Shown here: piece after piece, positions 1-6,460 of the stretch | Layout: the number at the start of each line of letters is the position of its first letter | Numbering within the stretch: position 1 is the first letter of the stretch | NCBI RefSeq assembly: GCF_030151805.1 | Contig: NZ_JASLCN010000379.1 | Location: 1 to 7,817 of the forward strand | DNA from: Fluviicola sp. | GTDB lineage: Bacteria; Bacteroidota; Bacteroidia; Flavobacteriales_D; Crocinitomicaceae | Length of the DNA stretch: 7,817 nucleotides | Direction of reading: 5' to 3' | Made by a program: the position numbers and the translations under genes | Notes under the pieces: model-generated | What the model saw: the letters and a program-made list of their open reading frames with translations, nothing else | Told to the model about the DNA's origin: nothing | Database searches by the model: none

Positions 1-243
1 AAATTCCCGGTCGCGTGCAAAACCGTGTTGTGAAAGTGTGTAAGATTTATCCTGAAAGGTAAAAGAATCATTCAGTAATCTTCCGACAATCGGGAAAAGA
101 TTCGGCGCCACGCGGTTCCAATGAGCCGTTTGTTTGGACCAGAGAACATTTGAACGCGGATTCTTTCCGAAAAAGATGAGTTCTGCACCATTCAATGAAA
201 TGGTCGCTTGCAGTTGGGGAGATTTTAATTCAATGGTTTTCAT
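1..243 (-). CDS. aldose 1-epimerase family protein (LacX/GalM-like), N-terminal part
   Basis: The reverse strand is open from an ATG at 243-241 to the left edge of the window, giving 81 codons with no stop; the gene continues outside. The residues fit the start of a galactose-mutarotase-like fold: an early NGAEL segment (about residues 18-22), then W-N-R-x-AP-x-LFPIVGRL (about 42-57), then QHGFARDREF at the window edge. The HGFARD stretch with its Arg is typical of the family and contributes to the sugar-binding site. Members interconvert alpha and beta anomers of aldoses or act on related sugar derivatives in the cytoplasm. The early FPIVGRL and HGFARD spacing favours the shorter LacX-like subgroup over long GalM. 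The catalytic His/Glu region lies outside the window. The gene is divergent from rimP and probably unrelated to it. Family assignment is from motif recognition; exact substrate unknown. Confidence 0.85.
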   Translation of the reverse strand, partial: MKTIELKSPQLQATISLNGAELIFFGKNPRSNVLWSKQTAHWNRVAPNLFPIVGRLLNDSFTFQDKSYTLSQHGFARDREF

Positions 244-600
244 TAGTACAGGTATAAATAGGGCATAACACTCTCAGACTTTATTACAACGCTTAGGATC
301 GTTGGAATATTGTTCTATGAATTGCTTGTGTTGATTTCAGAGAAGAATATAATCAGGATGCTCTCTTCCTGAGAGGATGTGTGTATCGGGTGATTTGAGA
401 AAGGTATTGCTTGTAACTTATTGATTTTTAGATTCGTCCCAATATTGGGAAATTGGGTTTTAGGGATTTTGCAATAAGCCGATAGCTTCCTTGTTAATAG
501 CGGAATCTTCACATTTGAACTGAACGGACATTTTGTAGAACACGCATGTCAAGAGACCTTGAAGCAGAATAGGTATTTAGCTTACAACAAATTAACAGTG
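244..600. other. divergent intergenic region, no gene seen
   Basis: This stretch separates the aldose-epimerase gene (minus) from the rimP promoter (plus). Short open frames exist, such as a 65-codon one on the minus strand at 315-512, but they have no recognisable motif, no homologous look and no good start context. There is a 14-bp perfect palindrome, TCCCAATATTGGGA, at 437-450, but one of that length is expected about every 16 kb by chance. I could not identify a convincing promoter for the epimerase gene. It may contain decayed coding sequence, but I cannot support that. Confidence 0.5.
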
Positions 601-607
601 TTTAATT

Positions 608-638
608 TTTGGTTTTCAATAAAATTTGCGTATATTTG
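608..638 (+). promoter_or_regulatory. Bacteroidota-type promoter of the rimP-nusA cluster
   Basis: TTTG at 608-611 and TATATTTG at 631-638 are separated by 19 bp. This matches the Bacteroidota housekeeping consensus (TTTG or TTG near -33, TAnnTTTG near -7, 17-23 bp spacer) at every defined position of the -7 box. Transcription would start near 644-646, giving a leader of about 50 nt that runs through the hairpin at 666-685 before reaching the rimP ATG at 698. The match is seen directly; activity is inferred. Confidence 0.8.
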
Positions 639-665
639 CATCACATTTAAGTAAAAAACACGAAT

Positions 666-690
666 GAGGGGACGCAAGTCCCCTCTTTTT
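666..690 (+). promoter_or_regulatory. leader hairpin with T-run (attenuator-like) before rimP
   Basis: GAGGGGAC (666-673) and GTCCCCTC (678-685) form a perfect 8-bp GC-rich stem closed by a GCAA (GNRA) tetraloop, followed at once by five T (686-690). It has the shape of an intrinsic terminator but lies downstream of the predicted start near 645 and ends 7 nt before the rimP ATG. It could therefore attenuate the operon, act on translation of rimP, or simply stop transcripts arriving from upstream. No competing antiterminator arm is visible in the short leader ahead of it. The structure is certain; its role is inferred. Confidence 0.75.
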
Positions 691-697
691 ATCTCAT

Positions 698-1174
698 ATG
701 ATTTCAAAACAAAAAGTAAGAGAATTAGCCGAAGAACGAATCAAAGACCGCGATGAACGTTTGTTTATTGTGGAGTTGACGATCAGTGCTTCTAACGTGA
801 TCCGCTTGGAGTTGGATAAAACAGAAGGAAACGTGTCGATCGAAGATTGCATGTCTGTTTCCCGAAACATTGAACACAACCTGGATCGCGAGGATGCGGA
901 TTTCGAATTGCATGTTTCTTCCGCAGGGTTGGATAAGCCTTTACGCGTTCATGCCCAGTATGTGAAAAACATCGGTCGTGATTTGGATGTGAAGCTGAAA
1001 TCAAAGGAAAAAGCAACAGGAACATTGATTGCTGTTGATGAAACCGGAGTGGTACTGAAACGTGAAGAAAAACAAGCGGTTGAAGGCAAAAAGAAAAAGG
1101 AACTGGTGGTGATCGAAAACAAGATTGCCTTTTCAGATATAAACGAAGCAAAAATTGTTATTTCATTTAAATAA
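698..1174 (+). CDS. rimP: ribosome maturation factor RimP
   Basis: The 158-aa product has the length and two-part layout of RimP, the cytoplasmic factor needed for late maturation of the 30S subunit. The N-terminal alpha/beta domain (about residues 1-85) contains LFIVELTIS, a strand ending RLELD, the SIEDCMSVSR helix start and the family signature HVSSAGLDKPLR (72-83; the usual form is SSPGLDRPL). The C-terminal SH3-like barrel (about 90-157) runs from GRDLDVKL through GTLIAVDETGVVLKRE to IAFSDINEAKIVISF, with a Lys-rich loop at 130-134. The ATG at 698 follows the leader hairpin closely and has no evident Shine-Dalgarno, as is usual in this phylum. The stop is 6 bp before nusA, so the two are cotranscribed. 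Position directly upstream of nusA and infB is the conserved bacterial arrangement and supports the call. Confidence 0.96.
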   Translation: MISKQKVRELAEERIKDRDERLFIVELTISASNVIRLELDKTEGNVSIEDCMSVSRNIEHNLDREDADFELHVSSAGLDKPLRVHAQYVKNIGRDLDVKLKSKEKATGTLIAVDETGVVLKREEKQAVEGKKKKELVVIENKIAFSDINEAKIVISFK

Positions 1175-1180
1175 GAAGCT

Positions 1181-2416
1181 ATGAACAGCTTGGAACTAGT
1201 AGAATCGTTTTCCGAGTTCAAAGAACTCAAAAGCATCGACAAACAAACGATGCAGCACGTATTGGAAGACGTATTTCGTGCCATGTTGAAGAAGAAATTC
1301 AACACAGATGAGCACATCGATGTGATTGTAAACATCGATAAAGGAGACGTTCAGATTTTCGTGAACAAAGAAATTGTTGCTGATGGTGAAGTAGAAGATC
1401 AAAACACAGAGATCGCTTATTCAGATGCAATTAAGATCGAGCCGGATTTCGAAATCGGTGAGGAAGTATCAGAAGAATTCCGTTTTGCGGACTTCGGAAG
1501 AAGAAATATTTTGTCTTTGCGCCAGAATTTGATTTCCCGCATTTTGGAATTGGAGAAAGACCACTTGTACAAGAAATACAAAGAGCGTATCGGTGAAATT
1601 ATCACGGGTGAAGTTTATCAGGTCTGGAAGAAAGAAATCATGGTATTGGATGATGAAAACAATGAGTTGATCCTTCCGAAATCAGAGCAAATTCCATCTG
1701 ACTACTTCAAAAAAGGAGAATCTATCCGTGCGGTTGTATCGAAAGTGGATATGCGTAACAGTTCACCGGTTATTATCCTTTCACGGATCGCACCGGAATT
1801 TTTGGAGCGTTTATTCGAATTGGAAGTTCCTGAAGTATTCGACGGATTGATCACCATTAAGCGTATTGTACGTGAACCGGGAGAAAGAGCGAAAGTAGCA
1901 GTTGAATCATACGATGATCGTATTGATCCGGTTGGAGCTTGTGTCGGAATGAAAGGTTCCCGTATTCACGGAATTGTTCGTGAGTTGCGCAATGAGAATA
2001 TTGACGTAATCAATTTCACGAATAACCCGAAATTGTTTATTCAGCGTGCATTGTCACCGGCAAAAATTACCAATATTGAAATCGACGAAGAAGAGAAGCG
2101 TGCAAGCGTATTCCTGAAACCGGACCAGGTTTCGTTGGCAATTGGAAAAGGAGGGTACAATATCCGTTTGGCAGGAAGATTATCCGGATACGAAATTGAT
2201 GTATTCCGCGATGGTGAATCTGACAACGAAGACGTTGACTTAGAAGAATTCGCAGATGAAATCGATAGCTGGATTTTGGATGAATTGAAAGCAGTTGGTT
2301 GTGATACAGCAAAATCTGTATTGGAATTGACAGTGGAAGATTTGGTTCAACGTACGGATCTGGAAGAAGAAACAGTACAAGAAGTATTGCGTATTCTTCG
2401 CTCAGAATTTGAATAA
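1181..2416 (+). CDS. nusA: transcription elongation/termination factor NusA
   Basis: The 411-aa protein has the full NusA core: an N-terminal RNA-polymerase-binding domain (about 1-125, including the FGRRNILSLRQ helix region near 105-115), an S1 domain (about 135-202, GEIITGEVYQVWKKEIMVL onward), KH1 (about 217-292, with the GxxG loop as GMKGSRI at 256-262) and KH2 (about 300-345, GxxG loop in AIGKGGYNIRLAGR at 320-333). The acidic tail (about 346-411) holds one helix-hairpin-helix-like segment instead of the two acidic repeats of the E. coli protein, so the length is typical for Bacteroidota. NusA binds RNA polymerase and nascent RNA, modulates pausing and intrinsic termination, and joins antitermination complexes. 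AGAAG lies just before the ATG. In other bacteria NusA feeds back on this operon, which makes the hairpins at 666-690 and 2638-2668 worth considering as targets. Confidence 0.97.
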   Translation: MNSLELVESFSEFKELKSIDKQTMQHVLEDVFRAMLKKKFNTDEHIDVIVNIDKGDVQIFVNKEIVADGEVEDQNTEIAYSDAIKIEPDFEIGEEVSEEFRFADFGRRNILSLRQNLISRILELEKDHLYKKYKERIGEIITGEVYQVWKKEIMVLDDENNELILPKSEQIPSDYFKKGESIRAVVSKVDMRNSSPVIILSRIAPEFLERLFELEVPEVFDGLITIKRIVREPGERAKVAVESYDDRIDPVGACVGMKGSRIHGIVRELRNENIDVINFTNNPKLFIQRALSPAKITNIEIDEEEKRASVFLKPDQVSLAIGKGGYNIRLAGRLSGYEIDVFRDGESDNEDVDLEEFADEIDSWILDELKAVGCDTAKSVLELTVEDLVQRTDLEEETVQEVLRILRSEFE

Positions 2417-2418
2417 GA

Positions 2419-2551
2419 GCAAACGCAGTTTGCGAAGACCGAGTGTAGCAATGACAAATTGCGTCACACGAGGGAAAACGCAGTTTGCGAAGACCGAGTG
2501 TAGCAATAACAAATTGCGCCACACGAGGGAAACGTAGTTTGCGAAACACGA
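2419..2551. repeat. ~55-bp hairpin-forming tandem repeat between nusA and infB
   Basis: Two full units (about 2421-2475 and 2476-2529) are offset by 55 bp and nearly identical; a third (about 2530-2551) keeps the AACG-x-AGTTTGCGAA head and the ACACGA tail but lacks the middle. Each full unit has inner inverted repeats. The first unit has GCAAAC/GTTTGC with a 3-nt loop (2419-2433). Both have GTGT-x-GCAAT pairing with ATTGC-xxx-ACAC (2443-2469, and 55 bp further on). The differences I see inside the second hairpin (2453 G against 2508 A, 2464 T against 2519 C) fall in the loop and the unpaired bulge. No coding function is likely; the minus-strand open frame across it overlaps nusA and is a shadow. 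It resembles REP/ERIC-type dispersed intergenic repeats. Confidence 0.85.
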
Positions 2552-2637
2552 AGAAAACACAACGCTTTTGATGATGTGAGAAGCGGTAACGCGGAAGCAA
2601 AAAAGAGGGCTTTAAAAGAATAAAACAGACAGTGATT

Positions 2638-2668
2638 TCGGTCAGGAGAAAAATACCTGACCGATTTT
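2638..2668 (+). terminator. hairpin with short T-run between nusA and infB
   Basis: TCGGTCAGG (2638-2646) pairs perfectly with CCTGACCGA (2656-2664) around a 9-nt A-rich loop, followed by TTTT (2665-2668). It is a plausible weak or conditional intrinsic terminator inside the cluster, which would partly uncouple infB from rimP-nusA. It could also be an RNA-processing or stability structure. The T-run is short, so full termination is doubtful. Confidence 0.5.
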
Positions 2669-2692
2669 CACCTAAATCTGGCTAACACTAAC

Positions 2693-2700
2693 TATCTTTA
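2693..2700 (+). promoter_or_regulatory. possible -7 box of an infB promoter
   Basis: TATCTTTA at 2693-2700 differs from the Bacteroidota -7 consensus TAnnTTTG only at the last base. It sits after the hairpin at 2638-2668 and would leave a leader of about 60 nt before the infB ATG. I see no good TTG/TTTG at the expected -33 distance, so this is weak. The 351-bp gap after nusA and the hairpin make a separate infB promoter reasonable. Confidence 0.25.
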
Positions 2701-2767
2701 CACAGCGAAAAAGGTTCATTCCGGTAGTAATCGGTTTGAACATTAATTAAAAAGAAGCAAATAATAT

Positions 2768-5641
2768 ATGTCTGGTAAAACACAGCGTTTAGGAAAAGCA
2801 GCAGGAGAGTTGAATGTAGGAATCTCTACGATCGTCGATTTTTTGGCGTCGAAGGGACAAGCTATTGACTCCAATCCAAATACGAAGTTGGATCCGGAGC
2901 AGTATGACATGTTGCGAACTCAATTTGCCGCGGATCAAAATTTAAAGGAGCAATCCAAAATGTCGGCGGTTAAAAGAGAGAAACGTGAAACCATTACCTT
3001 GCGTGATATCAAAGACGAACCGAAAGCTCAGGATGAGGAGGACGACTTTGACAGCAAAGTATTGGAACAAGTAAAAACTGCCCCTGTTGTTACTCCAAAA
3101 GTTGAAACTCCAAAGGTCGAAGAGAAAATTGAAACTCCGGAACCTGTTGTTGAGAAACCAGTTGAAGAGACTCCTAAAGTTGTTGTGGAAGAGCCGGTTG
3201 CTCCTACCAGCAATAGCAATAGTAATGAAGGTGGAGGAATTCAGGTGATCGGGAAGATTGACTTAGATAAGTTGAACACAAAAACCCGACCGGATAAGCG
3301 CAAAAAAGAGGACGGACCAATCGACAAGAGCGATTATCCGAAGCCTCCTGTTGCGCCTGAAAAAGAGGAAGTAAAAGCAAAGGAAACGCCAACTCCGGCT
3401 CCTGATGCTCCGAAAGAAATAGAAACAATTCGCGTAGAACGCACTAAATTGTCAGGACCAACGGTTCTCGGTAAAATCGAGTTACCGGTTGAGAAACCAA
3501 AATCAGTGGGTTCTTCCCGTCCTGGTGACGATCGCAAGAAGCGCAAACGCATTAAGAAAGTTGACGTAGCCAAAACTCCGGGAACAAACCCACAAGGTGG
3601 TGGTCAGGGAGGACAAGGCGGAAATCGTCCTGGCGGACAAGGCGGTCCAGGTGGAAACCGTCCGGGTGGAGGAAACTTCAACCGCGGAGGAGGAAACAAC
3701 TTCCGAAAAGGAGGGCCGGTTGACAAACCAGCAGTTTCCGAACAGGATATCCAAAAAGAAATTAAAGATACATTGGCTCGTTTATCTTCTCAGGGAGGTA
3801 AATCCAAAGCTTCCAAAAACCGTCGTGCAAAACGGGATGATCGTGCGCAACGTCGTGAAATGGAACAAATGGAAGCAGAACTTCAGGAAAAAATCTTGAA
3901 GCTGACAGAGTTCGTTACCGTGTCAGAATTGGCGTCGATGATGAACGTGTCCCCAACTCAGGTTATTTCGGCTTGTATGTCATTGGGAATCTTTGCTTCA
4001 ATTAACCAGCGTTTGGATGCTGAAACGATTCAAATCGTGGCTGAAGAATTCGGATTCGAAACAGAATTCGTTTCTGCTGATGTTCAGGAAGCCATTCAGG
4101 AAGTAGAAGATAAAGAAGAAGACTTAATCGAACGTCCGCCGATCATTACGGTAATGGGACACGTTGACCACGGTAAGACCTCCTTATTGGATAAAATCCG
4201 TAATGCAAACGTAACTGCCGGTGAAGCCGGAGGAATTACACAGCATATCGGTGCATACTCTGTGACTTTGAAAGATGGTCGTAAGATGACTTTCTTAGAT
4301 ACACCGGGTCACGAAGCCTTTACGGCGATGCGTGCTCGTGGTGCTCAGGTAACGGACGTCGCAATTATCATTGTTGCAGCAGATGATGACGTGACGCCTC
4401 AAACAAAAGAAGCAATCTCGCATGCTCAGGCTGCAGGAGTTCCGATGGTATTTGCGATTAACAAAATTGATAAGCCGGGAGCAAATCCGGACAAGATCCG
4501 CGAGCAACTTTCTGCTATGAATATCTTAGTAGAAGAGTGGGGTGGAAAATACCAGTGTCAGGAAATTTCTGCAAAACAGAACTTGAATATTGATGCGTTA
4601 TTAGACAAAGTATTGTTGGAAGCGGAGATTTTGAATCTTCGTGCGAACCCAAATAAAAATGCAGTTGGTACCGTAATCGAATCTTCTTTAGATAAAGGAA
4701 AAGGATACGTTACAAACATGTTGGTACACGCCGGAACCATGAAGGTCGGTGATGTCGTACTGGTAGGACGTAACTACGGACGTGTTCGTGCAATGCATGA
4801 TGAGCACGGAGTTGCTTTGAAAGAAGCTGGTCCTGCACAACCGGTATCCGTTTTGGGTATCAACGGTGCACCATCCGCAGGAGATACGTTCCACGTGATG
4901 GATGACGAGCGCGAAGCGAAAGCAATTGCTACCAAACGAGAGCAGTTGTATCGTGAGCAAGGTCTTCGTACGAACAAACACATTACCCTGGATGAGATCG
5001 GTCGTCGTTTGGCAATCGGTGATTTCAAGGAGTTGAACCTGATCGTGAAAGGTGACGTGGACGGATCTATCGAAGCGCTATCGGATTCCTTATTGAGACT
5101 TTCAACAGAAGAAATTCAGGTGAACATCGTTCATAAAGGAGTTGGTGCGATTACTGAAGCCGATGTGAACTTAGCTTCTGCATCAGATGCAATCGTTATC
5201 GGATTCCAGGTAAGACCATCCGTTGCGGCACGTAAATTGGCGGAACAAGAGCAAATCGATATCCGTTTGTACTCTGTAATCTACAAAGCGATCGAGGAAT
5301 TGAAAGCTGCGATGGAAGGAATGTTATCTCCGGATATCGAAGAGAAAGTAATCGGTACTGCTGAAATCCGTGAAACGTTTGACATTACAAAAGTGGGTAC
5401 GATTGCAGGATGTTACGTTACAGACGGAATCATCAAGCGCTCTTCTAAAATTCGCGTTATCCGTGATGGAATTGTCATTCACACAGGGGTTCTAGGATCA
5501 TTGAAACGATTCAAAGACGACGTAAGAGAAGTGAAAAACAATTACGAGTGTGGTTTGAACATTGATAAGTTCAACGATATTAAGATCGGTGACTTGGTTG
5601 AAGCTTACGAAGAAGTAGAAGTTGCAAGAAAACTGGCTTAA
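2768..5641 (+). CDS. infB: translation initiation factor IF-2
   Basis: The 957-aa GTPase brings initiator fMet-tRNA to the 30S P site and drives subunit joining. Layout: an IF2_N module (about 5-52); a long disordered linker (about 60-370) rich in Pro, Glu, Lys and Val, then a Gly/Asn/Arg tract (277-316) and a basic helix (345-375); a second IF2_N module (about 378-435); the G domain (about 457-620) with G1 GHVDHGKT (464-471), G2 GGITQHIG (488-495), G3 DTPGH (511-515), G4 NKID (565-568) and G5 SAK (601-603); domain II (about 625-735); domain III (about 750-850); and the fMet-tRNA-binding domain IV (about 853-955). All GTPase motifs are intact. The ATG at 2768 is preceded by A-rich sequence with AAAGAAG at 2751-2757. 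The gene follows nusA after a 351-bp repeat-bearing gap and ends 21 bp before a strong terminator. Confidence 0.98.
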   Translation: MSGKTQRLGKAAGELNVGISTIVDFLASKGQAIDSNPNTKLDPEQYDMLRTQFAADQNLKEQSKMSAVKREKRETITLRDIKDEPKAQDEEDDFDSKVLEQVKTAPVVTPKVETPKVEEKIETPEPVVEKPVEETPKVVVEEPVAPTSNSNSNEGGGIQVIGKIDLDKLNTKTRPDKRKKEDGPIDKSDYPKPPVAPEKEEVKAKETPTPAPDAPKEIETIRVERTKLSGPTVLGKIELPVEKPKSVGSSRPGDDRKKRKRIKKVDVAKTPGTNPQGGGQGGQGGNRPGGQGGPGGNRPGGGNFNRGGGNNFRKGGPVDKPAVSEQDIQKEIKDTLARLSSQGGKSKASKNRRAKRDDRAQRREMEQMEAELQEKILKLTEFVTVSELASMMNVSPTQVISACMSLGIFASINQRLDAETIQIVAEEFGFETEFVSADVQEAIQEVEDKEEDLIERPPIITVMGHVDHGKTSLLDKIRNANVTAGEAGGITQHIGAYSVTLKDGRKMTFLDTPGHEAFTAMRARGAQVTDVAIIIVAADDDVTPQTKEAISHAQAAGVPMVFAINKIDKPGANPDKIREQLSAMNILVEEWGGKYQCQEISAKQNLNIDALLDKVLLEAEILNLRANPNKNAVGTVIESSLDKGKGYVTNMLVHAGTMKVGDVVLVGRNYGRVRAMHDEHGVALKEAGPAQPVSVLGINGAPSAGDTFHVMDDEREAKAIATKREQLYREQGLRTNKHITLDEIGRRLAIGDFKELNLIVKGDVDGSIEALSDSLLRLSTEEIQVNIVHKGVGAITEADVNLASASDAIVIGFQVRPSVAARKLAEQEQIDIRLYSVIYKAIEELKAAMEGMLSPDIEEKVIGTAEIRETFDITKVGTIAGCYVTDGIIKRSSKIRVIRDGIVIHTGVLGSLKRFKDDVREVKNNYECGLNIDKFNDIKIGDLVEAYEEVEVARKLA

Positions 5642-5662
5642 GTATAAGCTTAAAAATATCAG

Positions 5663-5694
5663 AAAGCCATCCGTTATTAACGGATGGCTTTTTT
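5663..5694 (+). terminator. intrinsic terminator after infB
   Basis: AAAGCCATCCGTT (5663-5675) pairs perfectly with AACGGATGGCTTT (5679-5691) around a 3-nt loop, followed by T to 5694. This ends the rimP-nusA-infB cluster and isolates it from the lipoprotein genes downstream. Confidence 0.95.
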
Positions 5695-5712
5695 GTTGCG
5701 TTTAAAATGCGG

Positions 5713-5739
5713 ATGTGCCAAAAACTGATCCTGCGGTAG
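5713..5739 (+). repeat. 27-bp invariant element, copy 1 (ATG-to-TAG mini-ORF)
   Basis: The 27 bp from ATGTGCCAAA to GCGGTAG recur without a change at 6374-6400 and 7055-7081. The block is exactly an open frame of eight codons plus stop (MCQKLILR). It begins 18 bp after the infB terminator and ends 59 bp before the lipoprotein start at 5799. Identity with copy 3 extends 9 bp further upstream (AAAATGCGG at 5704-5712). With so little room after the terminator, it more likely is or adjoins a regulatory site than a transcribed leader ORF, but both remain open. Confidence 0.9.
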
Positions 5740-5770
5740 GAGGAAAGGGTGAGGAATTCATACATTGAAC

Positions 5771-5782
5771 TTAATTATTCAC
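5771..5782 (+). promoter_or_regulatory. conserved 12-bp upstream block, copy 1
   Basis: TTAATTATTCAC lies 16 bp before the ATG at 5799 and recurs exactly ahead of the other two lipoprotein genes (6434-6445 and 7114-7125) at nearly the same distance. It may belong to the promoter or to the translation initiation region. I cannot match it to a known box. The flanks CATACATTG and TCTAAAA are shared with copy 3 only. Confidence 0.6.
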
Positions 5783-5798
5783 ATCTAAAATTCGATTT

Positions 5799-6293
5799 AT
5801 GAAAAAGATTATTTTCTTGTTTGCAATTATCAGTATTGGGTTGTCCTCCTGTAAAAAAGAGCAGATCACTCCGGAGCCTTCCAAAAAAACAGTTCAAACT
5901 TCAGATACGAAAGGATTGCATTGTGCACCCTGGAGGGATGCCGCAGATGCAGATGCTGCAGCAATCGATCTGAATGCGGTGGGAATTTGTAATACTTCTT
6001 TATGCAGTGGTGGGACAACGACGTATTCTTATTCAAATAATATGATTGTAAGAGATGGTTCGGGAGCAATCGTGTATTTTTTGGCTTTTACACCAGTAAC
6101 AATTGCAGATCAAAATGCTATTTGGAGTAATGCTGTCAGCCAGGCAATTACGAACACTCCTGTTGGCTTTAGCTTGTCCAGTATTCATAATTTCAGAACG
6201 GAAGTTGCAAGTGGACCATTCTTAGTTTATAGAATGAGATTCGACATTACCTACATTAAATGCACCGGAGGAGGCGGTGGAGGCGAAAGCTAA
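5799..6293 (+). CDS. small secreted lipoprotein, paralogue 1 of a C-[AS]-P-W-R-D family
   Basis: I do not recognise this 164-aa family. The N-terminus MKKIIFLFAIISIGLSSC is a clear type II signal peptide: basic start, hydrophobic core and lipobox LSSC with the lipidated Cys at 18, followed by KKEQ and a Pro/Lys/Thr-rich tether to about residue 38. The mature domain carries HCAPWRD (41-47), DLNAVGICNTSLC (57-69), PVTIADQNAIWSNAVSQA (99-116), SIHNFR (128-133) and FDITYIKC (148-155), then a Gly-rich tail. Cysteines 42, 64, 69 and 155 are kept in both paralogues, which suggests two disulfides in an exported domain. Location is probably the outer membrane, periplasmic or surface face. It has its own upstream element and terminator, so it is monocistronic. 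Lipoprotein status is well supported; function is unknown. Confidence 0.9.
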   Translation: MKKIIFLFAIISIGLSSCKKEQITPEPSKKTVQTSDTKGLHCAPWRDAADADAAAIDLNAVGICNTSLCSGGTTTYSYSNNMIVRDGSGAIVYFLAFTPVTIADQNAIWSNAVSQAITNTPVGFSLSSIHNFRTEVASGPFLVYRMRFDITYIKCTGGGGGGES

Positions 6294-6327
6294 ATCCACT
6301 TCAGTGAAAATAAAGTAAATAGTATGG

Positions 6328-6362
6328 GCCGGGCGGAAAATTTTCTGTCCCGGCTTGTTTTT
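6328..6362 (+). terminator. intrinsic terminator after lipoprotein gene 1
   Basis: GCCGGG (6328-6333) pairs with CCCGGC (6349-6354). The stem continues inward through CGGAA with TTCTG (one G-T pair) past a single-base bulge, leaving an AATT-like loop. TTGTTTTT (6355-6362) follows. Its sequence is unrelated to the terminators of the other two lipoprotein genes. Confidence 0.88.
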
Positions 6363-6373
6363 ACGGAATAGTC

Positions 6374-6400
6374 ATGTGCCAAAAACTGATCCTGCGGTAG
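6374..6400 (+). repeat. 27-bp invariant element, copy 2 (ATG-to-TAG mini-ORF)
   Basis: Identical to 5713-5739. Here the flanks differ on both sides (GAATAGTC before, TGTGG after), so this copy fixes the limits of the three-way conserved core exactly at ATG and TAG. It begins 11 bp after the preceding terminator and ends 60 bp before the proposed start at 6461. Confidence 0.9.
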
Positions 6401-6433
6401 TGTGGAAATTAGAGAAATTGATGAATTTCAATG

Positions 6434-6445
6434 TTAATTATTCAC
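6434..6445 (+). promoter_or_regulatory. conserved 12-bp upstream block, copy 2
   Basis: TTAATTATTCAC is 15 bp before the ATG at 6461. Its presence here shows that the in-frame ATG at 6431 belongs to the upstream region, since the same block is non-coding leader in the other two copies. This decides the start of the second lipoprotein gene. Confidence 0.6.
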
Positions 6446-6460
6446 TATAATATTCAAATT

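Noticed and set aside
437..450. Perfect 14-bp palindrome TCCCAATATTGGGA in the divergent intergenic region, a possible operator
   Set aside because: A perfect palindrome of this length is expected by chance about once per 16 kb, and it is not near either gene's likely promoter.
315..512. 65-codon minus-strand open frame
   Set aside because: No motif, no plausible start context, and odd composition; reads like non-coding sequence.
2067..2600. 177-codon minus-strand open frame over the nusA end and the repeat
   Set aside because: Mostly antisense to nusA; the remainder is a translation of the 55-bp repeat. A shadow of real features.
3597..3899. 100-codon plus-strand frame inside infB
   Set aside because: It is the +1 frame of the Gly-rich linker of IF-2, whose own frame is intact throughout.
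5704..5739. Sigma-54-like -24 box (TTGGCACA) on the minus strand within the 27-bp element
   Set aside because: The GC pair required ten bases after the GG is missing in all copies, and it would point into the terminator of the previous gene.
5765..5793. TTG (5765-5767) with an 18-bp spacer to TAAAATTC as the promoter of lipoprotein gene 1
   Set aside because: The -7 match is poor and transcription would start at the initiator codon itself; the arrangement is not kept in copy 2.
6431..6460. Upstream in-frame ATG giving ten more residues to lipoprotein paralogue 2
   Set aside because: These codons overlap the conserved upstream block that is non-coding before the other two genes, and they would place a non-signal sequence ahead of a good signal peptide.
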